A DNA stretch of 64,000 nt from Sphingobacterium sp. JB170 (GTDB taxonomy: Bacteria; Bacteroidota; Bacteroidia; Sphingobacteriales; Sphingobacteriaceae), in NCBI RefSeq assembly GCF_900163865.1, contig NZ_FUKU01000026.1, positions 124,001 to 188,000 of the forward strand. Direction: 5' to 3'. The notes below the pieces were generated by a model, which was given only the letters and a program-made list of their open reading frames with translations, was not told the DNA's origin and did no database searches. Positions 16,215 through 26,607 of this stretch are shown piece after piece; position 1 is the stretch's first letter; every line of letters starts with the position of its first letter. A program made the position numbers and the translations under genes.

Positions 16215-18149
16215 ATGACAAAAAAACAAGAAGCAGAAAAAGAGTTAGCGGCGAAAAACGCAGAGCTACAGGGTGTCGACACTAAAGTAGTGAAAGACAC
16301 TGAAAAAATCGAGTCTGAGGCAGATTCAAAACTAATCGACGAGATCAAAACAACCACATGGAGCACACCAGAAGGTGACTTCGACTGGGATTTTGATGAG
16401 AAAGCTTTCGGTAATTACAGTGACGCAGAGCGCACTAAACTGGAAGAGCAGTACGCAGGAACATTCAACCAAATCAACCAAGGTGAGATTATTGAAGGGA
16501 TCGTTGTATCAATCAATAATAAAGATGTTGTTTTGAACGTTGGTTTTAAATCTGATGGGCTAGTAGCACTTTCTGAGTTCCGCGACTTACCTGACTTGAA
16601 AGTTGGCGACGCGGTTGATGTATTTGTTGAATCGCAAGAGGATGCAAATGGTCAATTAGTATTGTCACGCAAACGTGCTAAAACACAAAGATCTTGGGAA
16701 GCGATCAACGCTGCGTTAGAAAACGATGCAATTATCGATGGTTTTGTTAAATCACGTACTAAAGGTGGTTTAATCGTAGACATCAAAGGTGTAGAAGCTT
16801 TCTTACCTGGTTCTCAAATTGACATCAAACCGATTCGTGACTACGATATCTATGTTGGAAAAACAATGGAATTCAAAGTGGTAAAAATCAACCATGAGTT
16901 CAAAAACGTTGTTGTTTCACACAAAGTATTAATCGAAGACGACTTAGAAAACCAAAAAACAGAAATCGTTGCGAAACTGGAAAAAGGTCAAGTATTGGAA
17001 GGTACTGTTAAAAATATCACTGACTTCGGTGTATTCATCGACTTAGGTGGTGTTGACGGATTACTTCACATTACAGACATTTCATGGGGACGTATTGAAC
17101 ATCCAAAAGAGGTATTAGCACTTGACCAAACGGTTAACGTGGTAGTATTGGACTTTGATGACGAGAAAAAACGTATCGCTTTAGGTTTAAAACAATTATC
17201 AGAACACCCTTGGGAATCTTTAAGCACAGATCTAGCTATCGGTTCTAAAGTTAAAGGTAAAATTGTTACTGTAGCTGATTACGGTGCATTCCTTGAAATC
17301 ATCCCTGGCGTTGAAGGTTTAATCCACGTTTCAGAAATGTCTTGGTCTCAAAACTTACGTTCTCCGCAAGAGTTCTTAAAGGTAGGTGATGAAATCGAAG
17401 CTGAAATCTTAACGTTGGATCGTGACGACCGTAAAATGAGTTTAGGTATCAAGCAATTGACTCCTGACCCATGGAAAGACATCACAGAACGTTACCCAGT
17501 AGGATCAAAACAATCTGCAGTAGTTAAAAACATGACCAATTTCGGTGTCTTTGTAGAACTCGAAGATGGTATCGATGGTTTAATTCATATTTCGGATTTA
17601 TCATGGTCTAAAAAAATCAACCATCCTAACGAATTCACTAAAGTAGGTGAAAGATTAGAAGTTGTTGTTTTAGAGTTAGACGAAGAAAACCGCAAATTAT
17701 CACTAGGACATAAACAACTGGAAGAAAACCCTTGGGATACTTTCGAAACGATCTTCACAGAAGGATCAATTCACGAAGGTACAGTAATCAAAGTGGGTGA
17801 AAAAGGTGATATCGTAGCTTTACAATATGGTGTTGAAGGATTCTGTCCGAACAAACACTCTGTTAAAGAAGACGGTAGTGCTTTGAAAGTTGACGAAGTG
17901 AATGAATTCAAAATCATCGAATTCAATAAAGAAAACAAACGTTTAGTAATTTCACATTCACGTATCTGGGAAGATCAGAAAGCTGAAGCGCGTATTGATG
18001 AATTCAATGCACGTAAAAAAGAGGCTAAAGCGGCTAATTCCGCAGTGAAAAAAGTAAAAGACTCTGTTGAGAAGTCTACTTTAGGTGACTTAGACGTCCT
18101 AGCTCAATTAAAAGAGCAAATGGAAGGTAATGAAAAGAAATCTAAATAA
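16215..18149 (+). CDS. rpsA: 30S ribosomal protein S1
   Basis: 644 aa with six S1 (OB-fold) repeats, at about 91-160, 178-248, 263-331, 348-418, 433-503 and 518-585. Repeats 3-5 carry the canonical G-x-F-V/I-x-(L/I)...G-L-(L/I)-H-(I/V)-S pattern. An acidic Bacteroidota-type N-terminal extension (about 90 aa) contains DFDWDFDEKAFGNYSD, and the tail is Lys-rich. It binds mRNA and helps initiation on the 30S subunit, which matters in a phylum that rarely uses Shine-Dalgarno pairing. Codon choice is strongly biased to CGT, GGT and AAA, as expected for a highly expressed gene. It has its own promoter and a strong terminator. Confidence 0.97.
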   Translation: MTKKQEAEKELAAKNAELQGVDTKVVKDTEKIESEADSKLIDEIKTTTWSTPEGDFDWDFDEKAFGNYSDAERTKLEEQYAGTFNQINQGEIIEGIVVSINNKDVVLNVGFKSDGLVALSEFRDLPDLKVGDAVDVFVESQEDANGQLVLSRKRAKTQRSWEAINAALENDAIIDGFVKSRTKGGLIVDIKGVEAFLPGSQIDIKPIRDYDIYVGKTMEFKVVKINHEFKNVVVSHKVLIEDDLENQKTEIVAKLEKGQVLEGTVKNITDFGVFIDLGGVDGLLHITDISWGRIEHPKEVLALDQTVNVVVLDFDDEKKRIALGLKQLSEHPWESLSTDLAIGSKVKGKIVTVADYGAFLEIIPGVEGLIHVSEMSWSQNLRSPQEFLKVGDEIEAEILTLDRDDRKMSLGIKQLTPDPWKDITERYPVGSKQSAVVKNMTNFGVFVELEDGIDGLIHISDLSWSKKINHPNEFTKVGERLEVVVLELDEENRKLSLGHKQLEENPWDTFETIFTEGSIHEGTVIKVGEKGDIVALQYGVEGFCPNKHSVKEDGSALKVDEVNEFKIIEFNKENKRLVISHSRIWEDQKAEARIDEFNARKKEAKAANSAVKKVKDSVEKSTLGDLDVLAQLKEQMEGNEKKSK

Positions 18150-18170
18150 TTAGATCTCTTTAAATACTTC

Positions 18171-18203
18171 AAATCCCCGGTTTTTAAGCCGGGGATTTTT
18201 TTT
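18171..18203 (+). terminator. Intrinsic terminator of rpsA
   Basis: AAATCCCCGG (18171-18180) and CCGGGGATTT (18189-18198) form a perfect 10-bp stem with an 8-nt loop, followed by eight or more Ts. Confidence 0.9.
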
Positions 18204-18278
18204 GTTTCAAGAAACTGACTTTTCAATTACAATGGTTAATTATTAAATTTATAACCTTGTAAAAAATTACTCTATTTC

Positions 18279-19097
18279 ATGACGAGCTATCGATATACAT
18301 TACTGCCCATAATGGCGTTAGCGCTGCTATTCCTTTCCTCTTGCAAACGAAACTTTCAATATTCAGTGCTCGAGGTGAAACCATTGACACGAAATATGAA
18401 TCTGAAAGCAATCGAACGCATTCAAGAACTCGTGCCGAAGGATACCTTTTCATTCCTCTTTATATCCGATACACAAATTGCCTACGCAGAGTTACAAGAT
18501 TTCGTTGAATTCGCGAATAACAATCTTTCCTTAGATAGTATTTCATTCGTATTGCACGGTGGAGATTATTCGGATTATGGCGCCAATTTTGAATTCAACC
18601 TCTATTACGACGATATACGTAAGCTAAAATTCCCTGTCGTTGGTGTTATCGGCAACCATGATATGTTGGGAAATGGAAGCGAAGTATATAGACGTTATTT
18701 CGGACCAGACGATTTTACTTTCAATTTTGGATCTACAAAGTTCATTGCCTTTAACAGCAATTCACGTGAGGCTTCATTTGACGGAACACTTCCCAATTTG
18801 AATTGGATAAAATCGCAGCAACACTCGGACGAGGATATAAAAAATATAATTTATTTAGCGCATGTCCCTCCCTATTCATCGGATTTTGATCCTAATATCC
18901 AAATGCCCTATGCGGAGCTCCTGGCAAACGAATCTAGGTCTCTACTCTCCCTACATGGCCATACCCATACCTATTTATTTGATCAACCCTACGATGATGG
19001 CATGAACTACTTGGTAGCACCATCTTTAATTTCTAGATCTTTTATATTGGTAACTGTCGAAGGAAATACCGCACATCAGCGACTTATCACATTTTAA
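18279..19097 (+). CDS. Metallophosphoesterase lipoprotein
   Basis: 272 aa. The signal peptide ends in lipobox FLSSC (Cys22). The calcineurin-like core has SDTQ, HGGDYSD, GVIGNHDM, LAHVPPY and LHGHTHTY in the right order. As in the secreted enzyme at 2.3-3.9 kb, the first motif is D-x-Q, not D-x-H. It is expected at the outer membrane or in the periplasm; the substrate is unknown. The stop overlaps the start of the next gene (TAATG), so the two are translationally coupled. Confidence 0.87.
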   Translation: MTSYRYTLLPIMALALLFLSSCKRNFQYSVLEVKPLTRNMNLKAIERIQELVPKDTFSFLFISDTQIAYAELQDFVEFANNNLSLDSISFVLHGGDYSDYGANFEFNLYYDDIRKLKFPVVGVIGNHDMLGNGSEVYRRYFGPDDFTFNFGSTKFIAFNSNSREASFDGTLPNLNWIKSQQHSDEDIKNIIYLAHVPPYSSDFDPNIQMPYAELLANESRSLLSLHGHTHTYLFDQPYDDGMNYLVAPSLISRSFILVTVEGNTAHQRLITF

Positions 19098-19684
19098 TGA
19101 AAAATTATAAAACACGCACAATATTCTTGCTCTGCTTTTTGTGTTCCATCCAATTACCGGCGCAAATCAAGGATTCCACTTCATTCTTCTATAAGATTAT
19201 GCCTAGCAACGTAAAAATTCAGTACGCGGGAAATATCGGTATGTTTTCAGCGGGCATAGGCTATCAGACTAAAAATAAAAAGTGGAAGGCAGACCTATTC
19301 TATGGGGTTGTACCATCAAAATATGCAGATTCCCCAATTCACTCAGTAACACTTAAAGGGAAGTACGCCACCTTGTACCGTAAGTACGAAAAACAAAACA
19401 TAGCGGTGAACTGGTTAAATGTAGGGATGTTCTACAACTACTCCTTCGGAGACAAGTATTTTCTGAGTCTACCACATCACTATGACAATGGTTACTACTA
19501 CTTCCCGACCGCTCTCAATGTTTCGATATTTATCGGTAGCGAAGCTCGCATCAACAACTGGGGAATATACTACGAGTTAGGGGCTACCGATAAACGCGTG
19601 ATTAACTATGTAAAGAATGCCAGCGCAGTTGACTTTAGTGAAATGTGGAACTTAGGAATTGGAATTGTCTATCATCTAAAATAA
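19097..19684 (+). CDS. Small outer-membrane beta-barrel-like protein
   Basis: 195 aa, not recognised at family level. Signal peptide residues 1-22 (ends LPAQ). The rest alternates aromatic and polar residues in strand-like blocks (QYAGNIGMFSAGIGYQ, WKADLFYGVVPS, YYFPTALNVSIFIGSEA, YYELGATD) and ends in LGIGIVYHLK, a common terminal strand of outer-membrane barrels. About eight strands are plausible. It is coupled to the phosphoesterase lipoprotein upstream, so both may act at the outer membrane. Its stop codon directly abuts the stop of the converging pirin gene. Confidence 0.7.
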   Translation: MKNYKTRTIFLLCFLCSIQLPAQIKDSTSFFYKIMPSNVKIQYAGNIGMFSAGIGYQTKNKKWKADLFYGVVPSKYADSPIHSVTLKGKYATLYRKYEKQNIAVNWLNVGMFYNYSFGDKYFLSLPHHYDNGYYYFPTALNVSIFIGSEARINNWGIYYELGATDKRVINYVKNASAVDFSEMWNLGIGIVYHLK

Positions 19685-20566
19685 CTACTTTAATTTAGAT
19701 TCGGGAAGCGGTACGTAGCCGTCATCGTTTATTACCTTTGGAAATTGGTGATCTCGCCATCGATCCCTCGCGTTCGCTATAATTTGTTTATCCGTAGCAA
19801 CAAAATTCCAGAAAATAAAACGTTCCTCGGCAAATGGTTCACCGCCAAATATGTATACGGTCGTATTGGCGCGCATTGAAAAAGAGCATAAACGTGCGTC
19901 TTTAGTAATCAATATCTGCTTCGGGCCATAAACATTTCCAGAATTCTCAATCTCTCCGTCGAGGATATACAACCCGCTCTCCCCAAAAAGCTCGGGGCCG
20001 ATATCCAGCGTAACGTTTTTTGTAGTGCTGATTTCAATCATATACAAGGGAGAATATACGGGCACCTTCGATTTTTTACCAAAGGCTTCTCCAGCGATCA
20101 ATTTATAAGATACGCCTTGGTCATCCCACACCGGTATAGCAGATGCATCAATATGAAAAAACTCAGGCTCCATAAATTCAATTTCCTTAGGAAGTGCTAC
20201 CCAAATTTGAAGACCATGGAGGCACTTATCACTCGTCCGTAGATACTCAGGTGTACGTTCTGAATGTGCTACGCCTTTTCCTGCCGTCATCCAATTAACC
20301 GCCCCAGGCTGAATCTCAATTTCATTCCCCATACTATCGCGATGCATTATCGCTCCTTCAAAAAGATAGGTGAGTGTTGATAGTCCAATGTGCGGATGCG
20401 GAGCCACGTCTAGATTTTGATATTCAGATAGACAAACCGGACCCATGTGATCAATAAAAACAAATGGCCCAATAGATCGTTTCTGCCGAAACGGTAATAA
20501 CCTTCCGACAAGAAAATTACCAATATCAGCAGCCTTCTCTTCAAGAATAAAATCGATATTTGACAT
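19685..20566 (-). CDS. Pirin-family cupin protein
   Basis: 293 aa, a bicupin of normal pirin length. The metal-binding motif is in the N-terminal cupin: HPHIGLSTLTYLFEGAIMHRDS, then GAVNWMTAGKGVAHSE, giving three His and one Glu. A C-terminal cupin with SGLYILDGEIENSG follows. Bacterial pirins such as YhhW can act as quercetin 2,3-dioxygenases, but the physiological substrate is rarely known. The gene stands alone; its stop touches that of the converging neighbour with no gap. Confidence 0.9.
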   Translation of the reverse strand: MSNIDFILEEKAADIGNFLVGRLLPFRQKRSIGPFVFIDHMGPVCLSEYQNLDVAPHPHIGLSTLTYLFEGAIMHRDSMGNEIEIQPGAVNWMTAGKGVAHSERTPEYLRTSDKCLHGLQIWVALPKEIEFMEPEFFHIDASAIPVWDDQGVSYKLIAGEAFGKKSKVPVYSPLYMIEISTTKNVTLDIGPELFGESGLYILDGEIENSGNVYGPKQILITKDARLCSFSMRANTTVYIFGGEPFAEERFIFWNFVATDKQIIANARDRWRDHQFPKVINDDGYVPLPESKLK

Positions 20567-20594
20567 AATCTATTATAAAGATACCCCAATATAT

Positions 20595-20624
20595 AAAAAA
20601 AGCCTAGCTGTTACGCTAGACTTT
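20595..20624 (-). terminator. Terminator of gyrB
   Basis: Minus strand: AAAGTCTAGC pairs with GCTAGGCTTT (20615-20624 with 20599-20608, one mismatch), followed by a run of Ts (20600-20595). It lies 23 nt after the gyrB stop. Confidence 0.75.
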
Positions 20625-20646
20625 ACATTTTTATCTAATGTGCAAA

Positions 20647-22614
<1,968 letters not shown>

Positions 22615-22638
22615 TTAAAATGAGTACTGTTTAACATT

Positions 22639-22670
22639 CAAAAATACGAATTTTTCCGCTAAAAATCAAA
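22639..22670 (-). promoter_or_regulatory. Promoter of gyrB
   Basis: Minus strand: TTTG (22670-22667), 20-nt spacer, TATTTTTG (22646-22639). Both boxes match the phylum consensus. The -7 box ends 33 nt before the ATG at 22605. Confidence 0.7.
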
Positions 22671-22766
22671 TATAAAGTCGATCTTAGGCTTTTAATAAAA
22701 ACCTAAAATAAATCAATTTATTTACAAGAAAATTTCCAGAAACACTAAAATATAATTTTTTTATAT

Positions 22767-22774
22767 TAGGTTTG
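22767..22774 (+). promoter_or_regulatory. -7 element for the OmpH/Skp-like lipoprotein gene
   Basis: TAGGTTTG matches TAnnTTTG, 34 nt before the ATG at 22809. No TTG at the -33 distance. Confidence 0.5.
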
Positions 22775-22808
22775 CTTTTCGAATCAGAAATAGAAAAATT
22801 TAAAAGGA

Positions 22809-23429
22809 ATGAATAAACTATTTATAACATTAACGAAAGTTACCCTTGGATTGACGGTTGTTATCGCTGCCGCTTCTTGTAACCAGAACCAAAACACCGC
22901 CGCAAGTGTATCGACAGATTCCGCTTCAACAGCATCGGGAGCTGCAACAGATGGTAAAATCGCTTATATCAACTCCGACACCCTATCAGAAAAATACGAA
23001 TACTTTAAAGATATCAGAACTAAACTTGAGTCTAAAGTAAAAAAGGCACAAAGTAACTTACAATCAAAAGGTCAAGCATTTCAACGTGAGGTTGCAGAAT
23101 ACCAACAAAAGGCCGCCTCAATGAGTGCCTCAGATCGCCAAGCGACTGAAGAAAAATTAGCGCGTAAACAAGAGGAGCTTGGTAAATTGGATCAAAATGC
23201 TTCGGCCTCTCTCGCACAAGACGAGTCAACTGAATTTAACAATGTGTACACGACCATCTCTGAATACTTGAAAAAACACGCACAGGAAAACGGATACAAA
23301 CTTGTATTAACTTACTCAAAATCCAACCCAACCGTATTATACGCGGATTCAAAACTTGAGATTACAAACGAGGTGATCGAGGCTCTAAACAAAGAGTATA
23401 AAGCGAAAAACGACAAAGAAAAAAAATAA
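22809..23429 (+). CDS. OmpH/Skp-like periplasmic chaperone lipoprotein
   Basis: 206 aa. Signal peptide with a lipobox-like AAASC (about Cys24), then a Ser/Thr/Ala-rich linker, then the OmpH domain: GKIAYINSDTLSEKY, a long charged coiled coil (about 75-150) and the C-terminal strand GYKLVLTYSKSNPTVLYAD. Skp proteins hold unfolded outer-membrane proteins in the periplasm. Classical Skp is soluble; the lipid anchor here is a common Bacteroidota variation. It is a single gene with its own promoter element and terminator. Confidence 0.88.
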   Translation: MNKLFITLTKVTLGLTVVIAAASCNQNQNTAASVSTDSASTASGAATDGKIAYINSDTLSEKYEYFKDIRTKLESKVKKAQSNLQSKGQAFQREVAEYQQKAASMSASDRQATEEKLARKQEELGKLDQNASASLAQDESTEFNNVYTTISEYLKKHAQENGYKLVLTYSKSNPTVLYADSKLEITNEVIEALNKEYKAKNDKEKK

Positions 23430-23451
23430 GGACTTCTTATTAGTTCTATAG

Positions 23452-23487
23452 AACGGCTTTCTAATAAAATAGAATGCCGTTTTTTTA
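23452..23487 (+). terminator. Terminator after the OmpH-like gene
   Basis: CGGCTTTCTA (23454-23463) pairs with TAGAATGCCG (23470-23479) with one mismatch, followed by seven Ts. Confidence 0.8.
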
Positions 23488-23563
23488 TTTTAGTTTCGGT
23501 CAGTTTCGATTTGGATTTTAATGGATTGATTAATATCTTGTTTAACCATTAAACGGCTTAACC

Positions 23564-24466
23564 ATGGTTAGAAAAATATTAGAACACCCTTCCTCAGGAT
23601 TTGAGTGGATTGACATTTCGGAACCAACTTTAGCCGATTTCGCGGACCTAAAAGAGAAATATAAACTCCACGACGCGTCAATCGACGACTGCCTACAGGC
23701 AGGAGAGCTTCCAAAAATAGAAGAATTCGAAGCCTATCACTTTCTAATCATTCGATCTATCCCTACCGAGTTAGGTAATTTCTCGGATACCCTTACGGAA
23801 ATTTCGCAACGCGTGTCTTTATTTTTTGGCGATAAGTTTGTGATTACTGTCCACCGCGGTTCGATTACCTACCTAGACAGGTTAATCGAAAACTACCCCG
23901 CTAAAAAGATAACAACAAGCAAACACTTAATTATCCAGATTGCCTACGAAGCGCTTAAAACTTTTGAAAACCTACTCATCAATAAACTAACGCCACGCCT
24001 CGATAATTATGAAGAAATGGTTTTCTTGCATAAACGAAAAAAAGGGTTTTTACGCCAGTTGTACTATATTAAGCGACAGGTAGACTTGATTCGCATTATA
24101 CTTACCCTATACAGAGATATAGTTGAATTCTTTCATGTTTCAGCGTTTAATACCATATATACACAGGATCTGAAAGATGCATACAATAGGTGCTCGACGC
24201 TTTATCGTAATACAGCAGAAAACACAACGCAATTACTCTCTATCTACTTCAACATCGAGTCTAATCACACCAACGATATAATGCGTACGCTGACGATCAT
24301 ATCCGTATTTTTCATGCCACTGACCTTTATCGTTGGCATCTATGGGATGAATTTTAGAAATATGCCTGAATTAGACTGGTACTACGGATATCCCTCAGTC
24401 CTGCTGTTGATGGCGATTTTAGCACTTTTGATCTACTACTGGTTTCGAAAACGTAAATGGCTATAA
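23564..24466 (+). CDS. corA: CorA-family magnesium/metal transporter
   Basis: 300 aa. A large N-terminal cytoplasmic domain rich in charged helices is followed by two C-terminal transmembrane helices. Between them lies the selectivity motif YGMNF (in GIYGMNFRNMPELDWYYGYP), and the protein ends in a basic tail (WFRKRKWL). CorA pentamers import Mg2+ (or Co2+/Ni2+); some relatives export Zn2+. The stop codon directly abuts the stop of the converging tsaB gene, leaving no space for a terminator between them. Confidence 0.92.
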   Translation: MVRKILEHPSSGFEWIDISEPTLADFADLKEKYKLHDASIDDCLQAGELPKIEEFEAYHFLIIRSIPTELGNFSDTLTEISQRVSLFFGDKFVITVHRGSITYLDRLIENYPAKKITTSKHLIIQIAYEALKTFENLLINKLTPRLDNYEEMVFLHKRKKGFLRQLYYIKRQVDLIRIILTLYRDIVEFFHVSAFNTIYTQDLKDAYNRCSTLYRNTAENTTQLLSIYFNIESNHTNDIMRTLTIISVFFMPLTFIVGIYGMNFRNMPELDWYYGYPSVLLLMAILALLIYYWFRKRKWL

Positions 24467-25156
24467 CTACCGCGACTTAGGTGTACTTGCGATAAAATCC
24501 TTTAAGTAGAAAGGTTCAAAATAAATAATATCTTCGAATTGTTCGGTTTGAAATCTTTTAAAAGCTAAATCACTTAAGTGGGCGGCTGAATTATAAAATT
24601 GCGTTGTAACAGCTACATTAGGTGTTGCAGAAAACAGATCAATAAACTTATCAGCTCCAGTGCCAAACAGCACAAAATTGCTCTGATCAGGTGCAAATGA
24701 ATCGCCGTCAATTATGCGCGCTTTGGTTTCGTCCAATCTCCGCAGCTTGCTTGTATACTGCGCCGTATAAACTTCCATCCGACGAGCATCTATCATCGGA
24801 ACCAAGATCTGATCGGCTTTAACTTCCACGGCTTTGGAAAAGCCGCAGGCCATCGCATCTAATGTATCCACTGCCACTAGAGGCAAACCCAGACCATAAC
24901 ACACTCCTTTGGCGGTAGACACCCCAATTCGAAGTCCTGTATAAGACCCAGGCCCCATACTTACGGCAACCGCATCAAGCTGCGACATTGAAATCCCGGC
25001 TTTTACTAATGCCTGGTTTATAAAAAGTGTTAAGTAGCTCGCATGAATATTCGGTTCGGCAGATTCTATAACAGCGACTGTTTCTCCCGATTTACTAATT
25101 GCTACAGAGCAAACAGAAGTAGCCGTTTCTATTTGCAGAATAAAGATATCTTTCAT
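24467..25156 (-). CDS. tsaB: tRNA threonylcarbamoyladenosine complex subunit TsaB
   Basis: 229 aa ASKHA-fold protein. The start ILQIETATSVCSVAISK and the motif VSMGPGSYTGLRIGVSTAKG are diagnostic of TsaB. It lacks the metal-binding His pair of TsaD and serves as its partner in making t6A37 with TsaC and TsaE. The gene closes the rpmH-rnpA-yidD-tsaB set, 9 nt after yidD. MtaB, which modifies the same nucleotide further, is encoded at 8.6-9.9 kb. Confidence 0.93.
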   Translation of the reverse strand: MKDIFILQIETATSVCSVAISKSGETVAVIESAEPNIHASYLTLFINQALVKAGISMSQLDAVAVSMGPGSYTGLRIGVSTAKGVCYGLGLPLVAVDTLDAMACGFSKAVEVKADQILVPMIDARRMEVYTAQYTSKLRRLDETKARIIDGDSFAPDQSNFVLFGTGADKFIDLFSATPNVAVTTQFYNSAAHLSDLAFKRFQTEQFEDIIYFEPFYLKDFIASTPKSR

Positions 25157-25165
25157 ATTTCTTCA

Positions 25166-25420
25166 CTATGGAACGGGGTCATGTCCGTGACCACCCCAAG
25201 GATGACAACGAAGAATACGCCGAATTGCCAAATACCCCCCTTTAAATGGACCATACTTCAATATAGCTTCTTTGCCATATTGTGAGCAGGTAGGAGAATA
25301 GCGGCAATTCGCACCAAGCAGTGGAGATAGAAACATCTGATAAAGACGGATAATGAATACAAAAACCCCTTGCAAAGGCGTTTTAATCAACTTTTCCCAG
25401 ATATAATTTACTACTTTCAT
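25166..25420 (-). CDS. yidD: Membrane protein insertion efficiency factor YidD
   Basis: 84 aa. The family core is complete: an amphipathic N-terminal helix, [23 protein letters not shown] with the conserved cysteines, then [17 protein letters not shown]. YidD helps YidC insert membrane proteins. It overlaps the 3' end of rnpA by 38 nt, as in many bacteria. Confidence 0.95.
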   Translation of the reverse strand: MKVVNYIWEKLIKTPLQGVFVFIIRLYQMFLSPLLGANCRYSPTCSQYGKEAILKYGPFKGGYLAIRRILRCHPWGGHGHDPVP

Positions 25421-25796
25421 CCTTCAATCTTTCTATCACGGTCAGCATCCGCAGATGTAAATCTGTTGATGCAGGCATATCACTCCCCTTTCCTATATAT
25501 TGTAATGCAAGAAGCAAATGTAACGAATGTTCTTCAAGGAACTCTACGAGTACGTACTTTTGCAATCGAAACGCCTCGCGCATTCGTCGCTTAATAAAGT
25601 TTCGGTCAACAGCTCTTTTAAACCTTCGTTTAGATACAGAGAGGATGGATTGTAAGGGAACCTCTTTGGCAAGAGGATCAAATGACTTAAATACAACCCG
25701 ATAGGGATATACAACAAAAGAAGAACCATCATGAAAAAGTCTATCAATCAACCTTTTACTACACAATCGTTCTTCTTTTTTAAATGTATGTTTCAT
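25383..25796 (-). CDS. rnpA: Ribonuclease P protein component
   Basis: 137 aa, basic. It starts [21 protein letters not shown] and carries the RNR motif region [21 protein letters not shown], which contacts the catalytic RNA. It helps mature tRNA 5' ends. It lies 50 nt after rpmH and overlaps yidD, the standard order. The RNA partner rnpB is not in this window. Confidence 0.95.
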   Translation of the reverse strand: MKHTFKKEERLCSKRLIDRLFHDGSSFVVYPYRVVFKSFDPLAKEVPLQSILSVSKRRFKRAVDRNFIKRRMREAFRLQKYVLVEFLEEHSLHLLLALQYIGKGSDMPASTDLHLRMLTVIERLKDESSKLYLGKVD

Positions 25797-25846
25797 AATG
25801 ACTTTATGTCGGCGTACAAGCCTTCAGCAGTCACCGCATACACATA

Positions 25847-26005
25847 TTAACCTTTGTGACGGTATTCGTCAGAAACGCTTAAGCGCTTTCTACCTTTAGC
25901 TCTACGAGAAGCCAATACTCTTCTACCGTTAGCAGAACTCATACGCTCTCTGAATCCGTGCTTATTTCTTCTTTTTCTTTGCGAAGGCTGAAATGTTCTT
26001 TTCAT
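25847..26005 (-). CDS. rpmH: 50S ribosomal protein L34
   Basis: 52 aa, read directly from the minus strand: [20 protein letters not shown], then [20 protein letters not shown] and a Bacteroidota-style tail ([12 protein letters not shown]). It is a component of the large ribosomal subunit. It is first in the rpmH-rnpA-yidD-tsaB group, with a well-formed promoter 59 nt upstream and a possible 5' hairpin in the leader. Confidence 0.97.
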   Translation of the reverse strand: MKRTFQPSQRKRRNKHGFRERMSSANGRRVLASRRAKGRKRLSVSDEYRHKG

Positions 26006-26045
26006 GACGCTATATTGCTTATTTTAAATATTTTTAATCAACTTG

Positions 26046-26061
26046 TTCCCTCCAAGGGGAA
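26046..26061 (-). promoter_or_regulatory. Possible 5' hairpin in the rpmH leader
   Basis: Minus strand TTCCC-CTTGGA-GGGAA, a 5-bp stem starting 2 nt after the -7 box, so at or near the 5' end of the mRNA. It resembles the placement seen at rpsA. Role unknown. Confidence 0.3.
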
Positions 26062-26063
26062 TG

Positions 26064-26095
26064 CAAAAGTAAGGTAATTTTAGAAAATAAGCAAA
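26064..26095 (-). promoter_or_regulatory. Promoter of rpmH-rnpA-yidD-tsaB
   Basis: Minus strand: TTTG (26095-26092), 20-nt spacer, TACTTTTG (26071-26064). Good fit to TTTG-N19/20-TAnnTTTG. Confidence 0.7.
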
Positions 26096-26141
26096 CATTA
26101 TTCTCTTTTTTTATTACCACTAACAATCACAAAACCACCTG

Positions 26142-26173
26142 AAAAATATAGCCACCGATCGAGCGGTGGCTAT
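26142..26173 (-). terminator. Terminator of mscL
   Basis: Minus strand ATAGCCACCG pairs perfectly with CGGTGGCTAT (26173-26164 with 26157-26148, 6-nt loop), followed by Ts. Confidence 0.85.
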
Positions 26174-26199
26174 GCCTGTGCGTTAGACTTTTAGTGTCG

Positions 26200-26607
26200 C
26201 TATTTAGATCCGAGTAAATCTCTGATCTCTGTTAGCAACACTTCTTCCTTGGTAGGGGCTGCCGGCGCTTCCGGTGCTGCAATCTCTTTCTTTTTCATTG
26301 AATTCATCGCTTTAATCACCGCAAAGATACACATGGCGACAATCAAAAACTGAATTACCACATTGATAAAGTTACCGTAGTTTATCGATACCTCGGCAAC
26401 TCCAGCTGCCTCATTCGCTTCTTTCATTACGTATTTTAAACTTGCAAAATCAACCCCGCCAGTTATATACCCAACTGGAGGCATAATAATATCAGCCACT
26501 AATGAAGTAACAATTTTCCCGAACGCAGCGCCGATAACAACACCGATAGCGAGATCAACTACGCTTCCGCGCATTGCAAACTCTTTAAATTCTTTTACAA
26601 ATCCCAT
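26200..26607 (-). CDS. mscL: Large-conductance mechanosensitive channel MscL
   Basis: 135 aa, the normal size. It begins [29 protein letters not shown] (the N-terminal helix and TM1 that line the pore; positions 2-30), and TM2 is [18 protein letters not shown]. The C-terminal bundle is [12 protein letters not shown] after an Ala/Pro linker. It opens as a pentamer under extreme membrane tension. With the YbdG-like channel at 0.3 kb, the window has two independent osmotic safety valves. Confidence 0.96.
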   Translation of the reverse strand: MGFVKEFKEFAMRGSVVDLAIGVVIGAAFGKIVTSLVADIIMPPVGYITGGVDFASLKYVMKEANEAAGVAEVSINYGNFINVVIQFLIVAMCIFAVIKAMNSMKKKEIAAPEAPAAPTKEEVLLTEIRDLLGSK

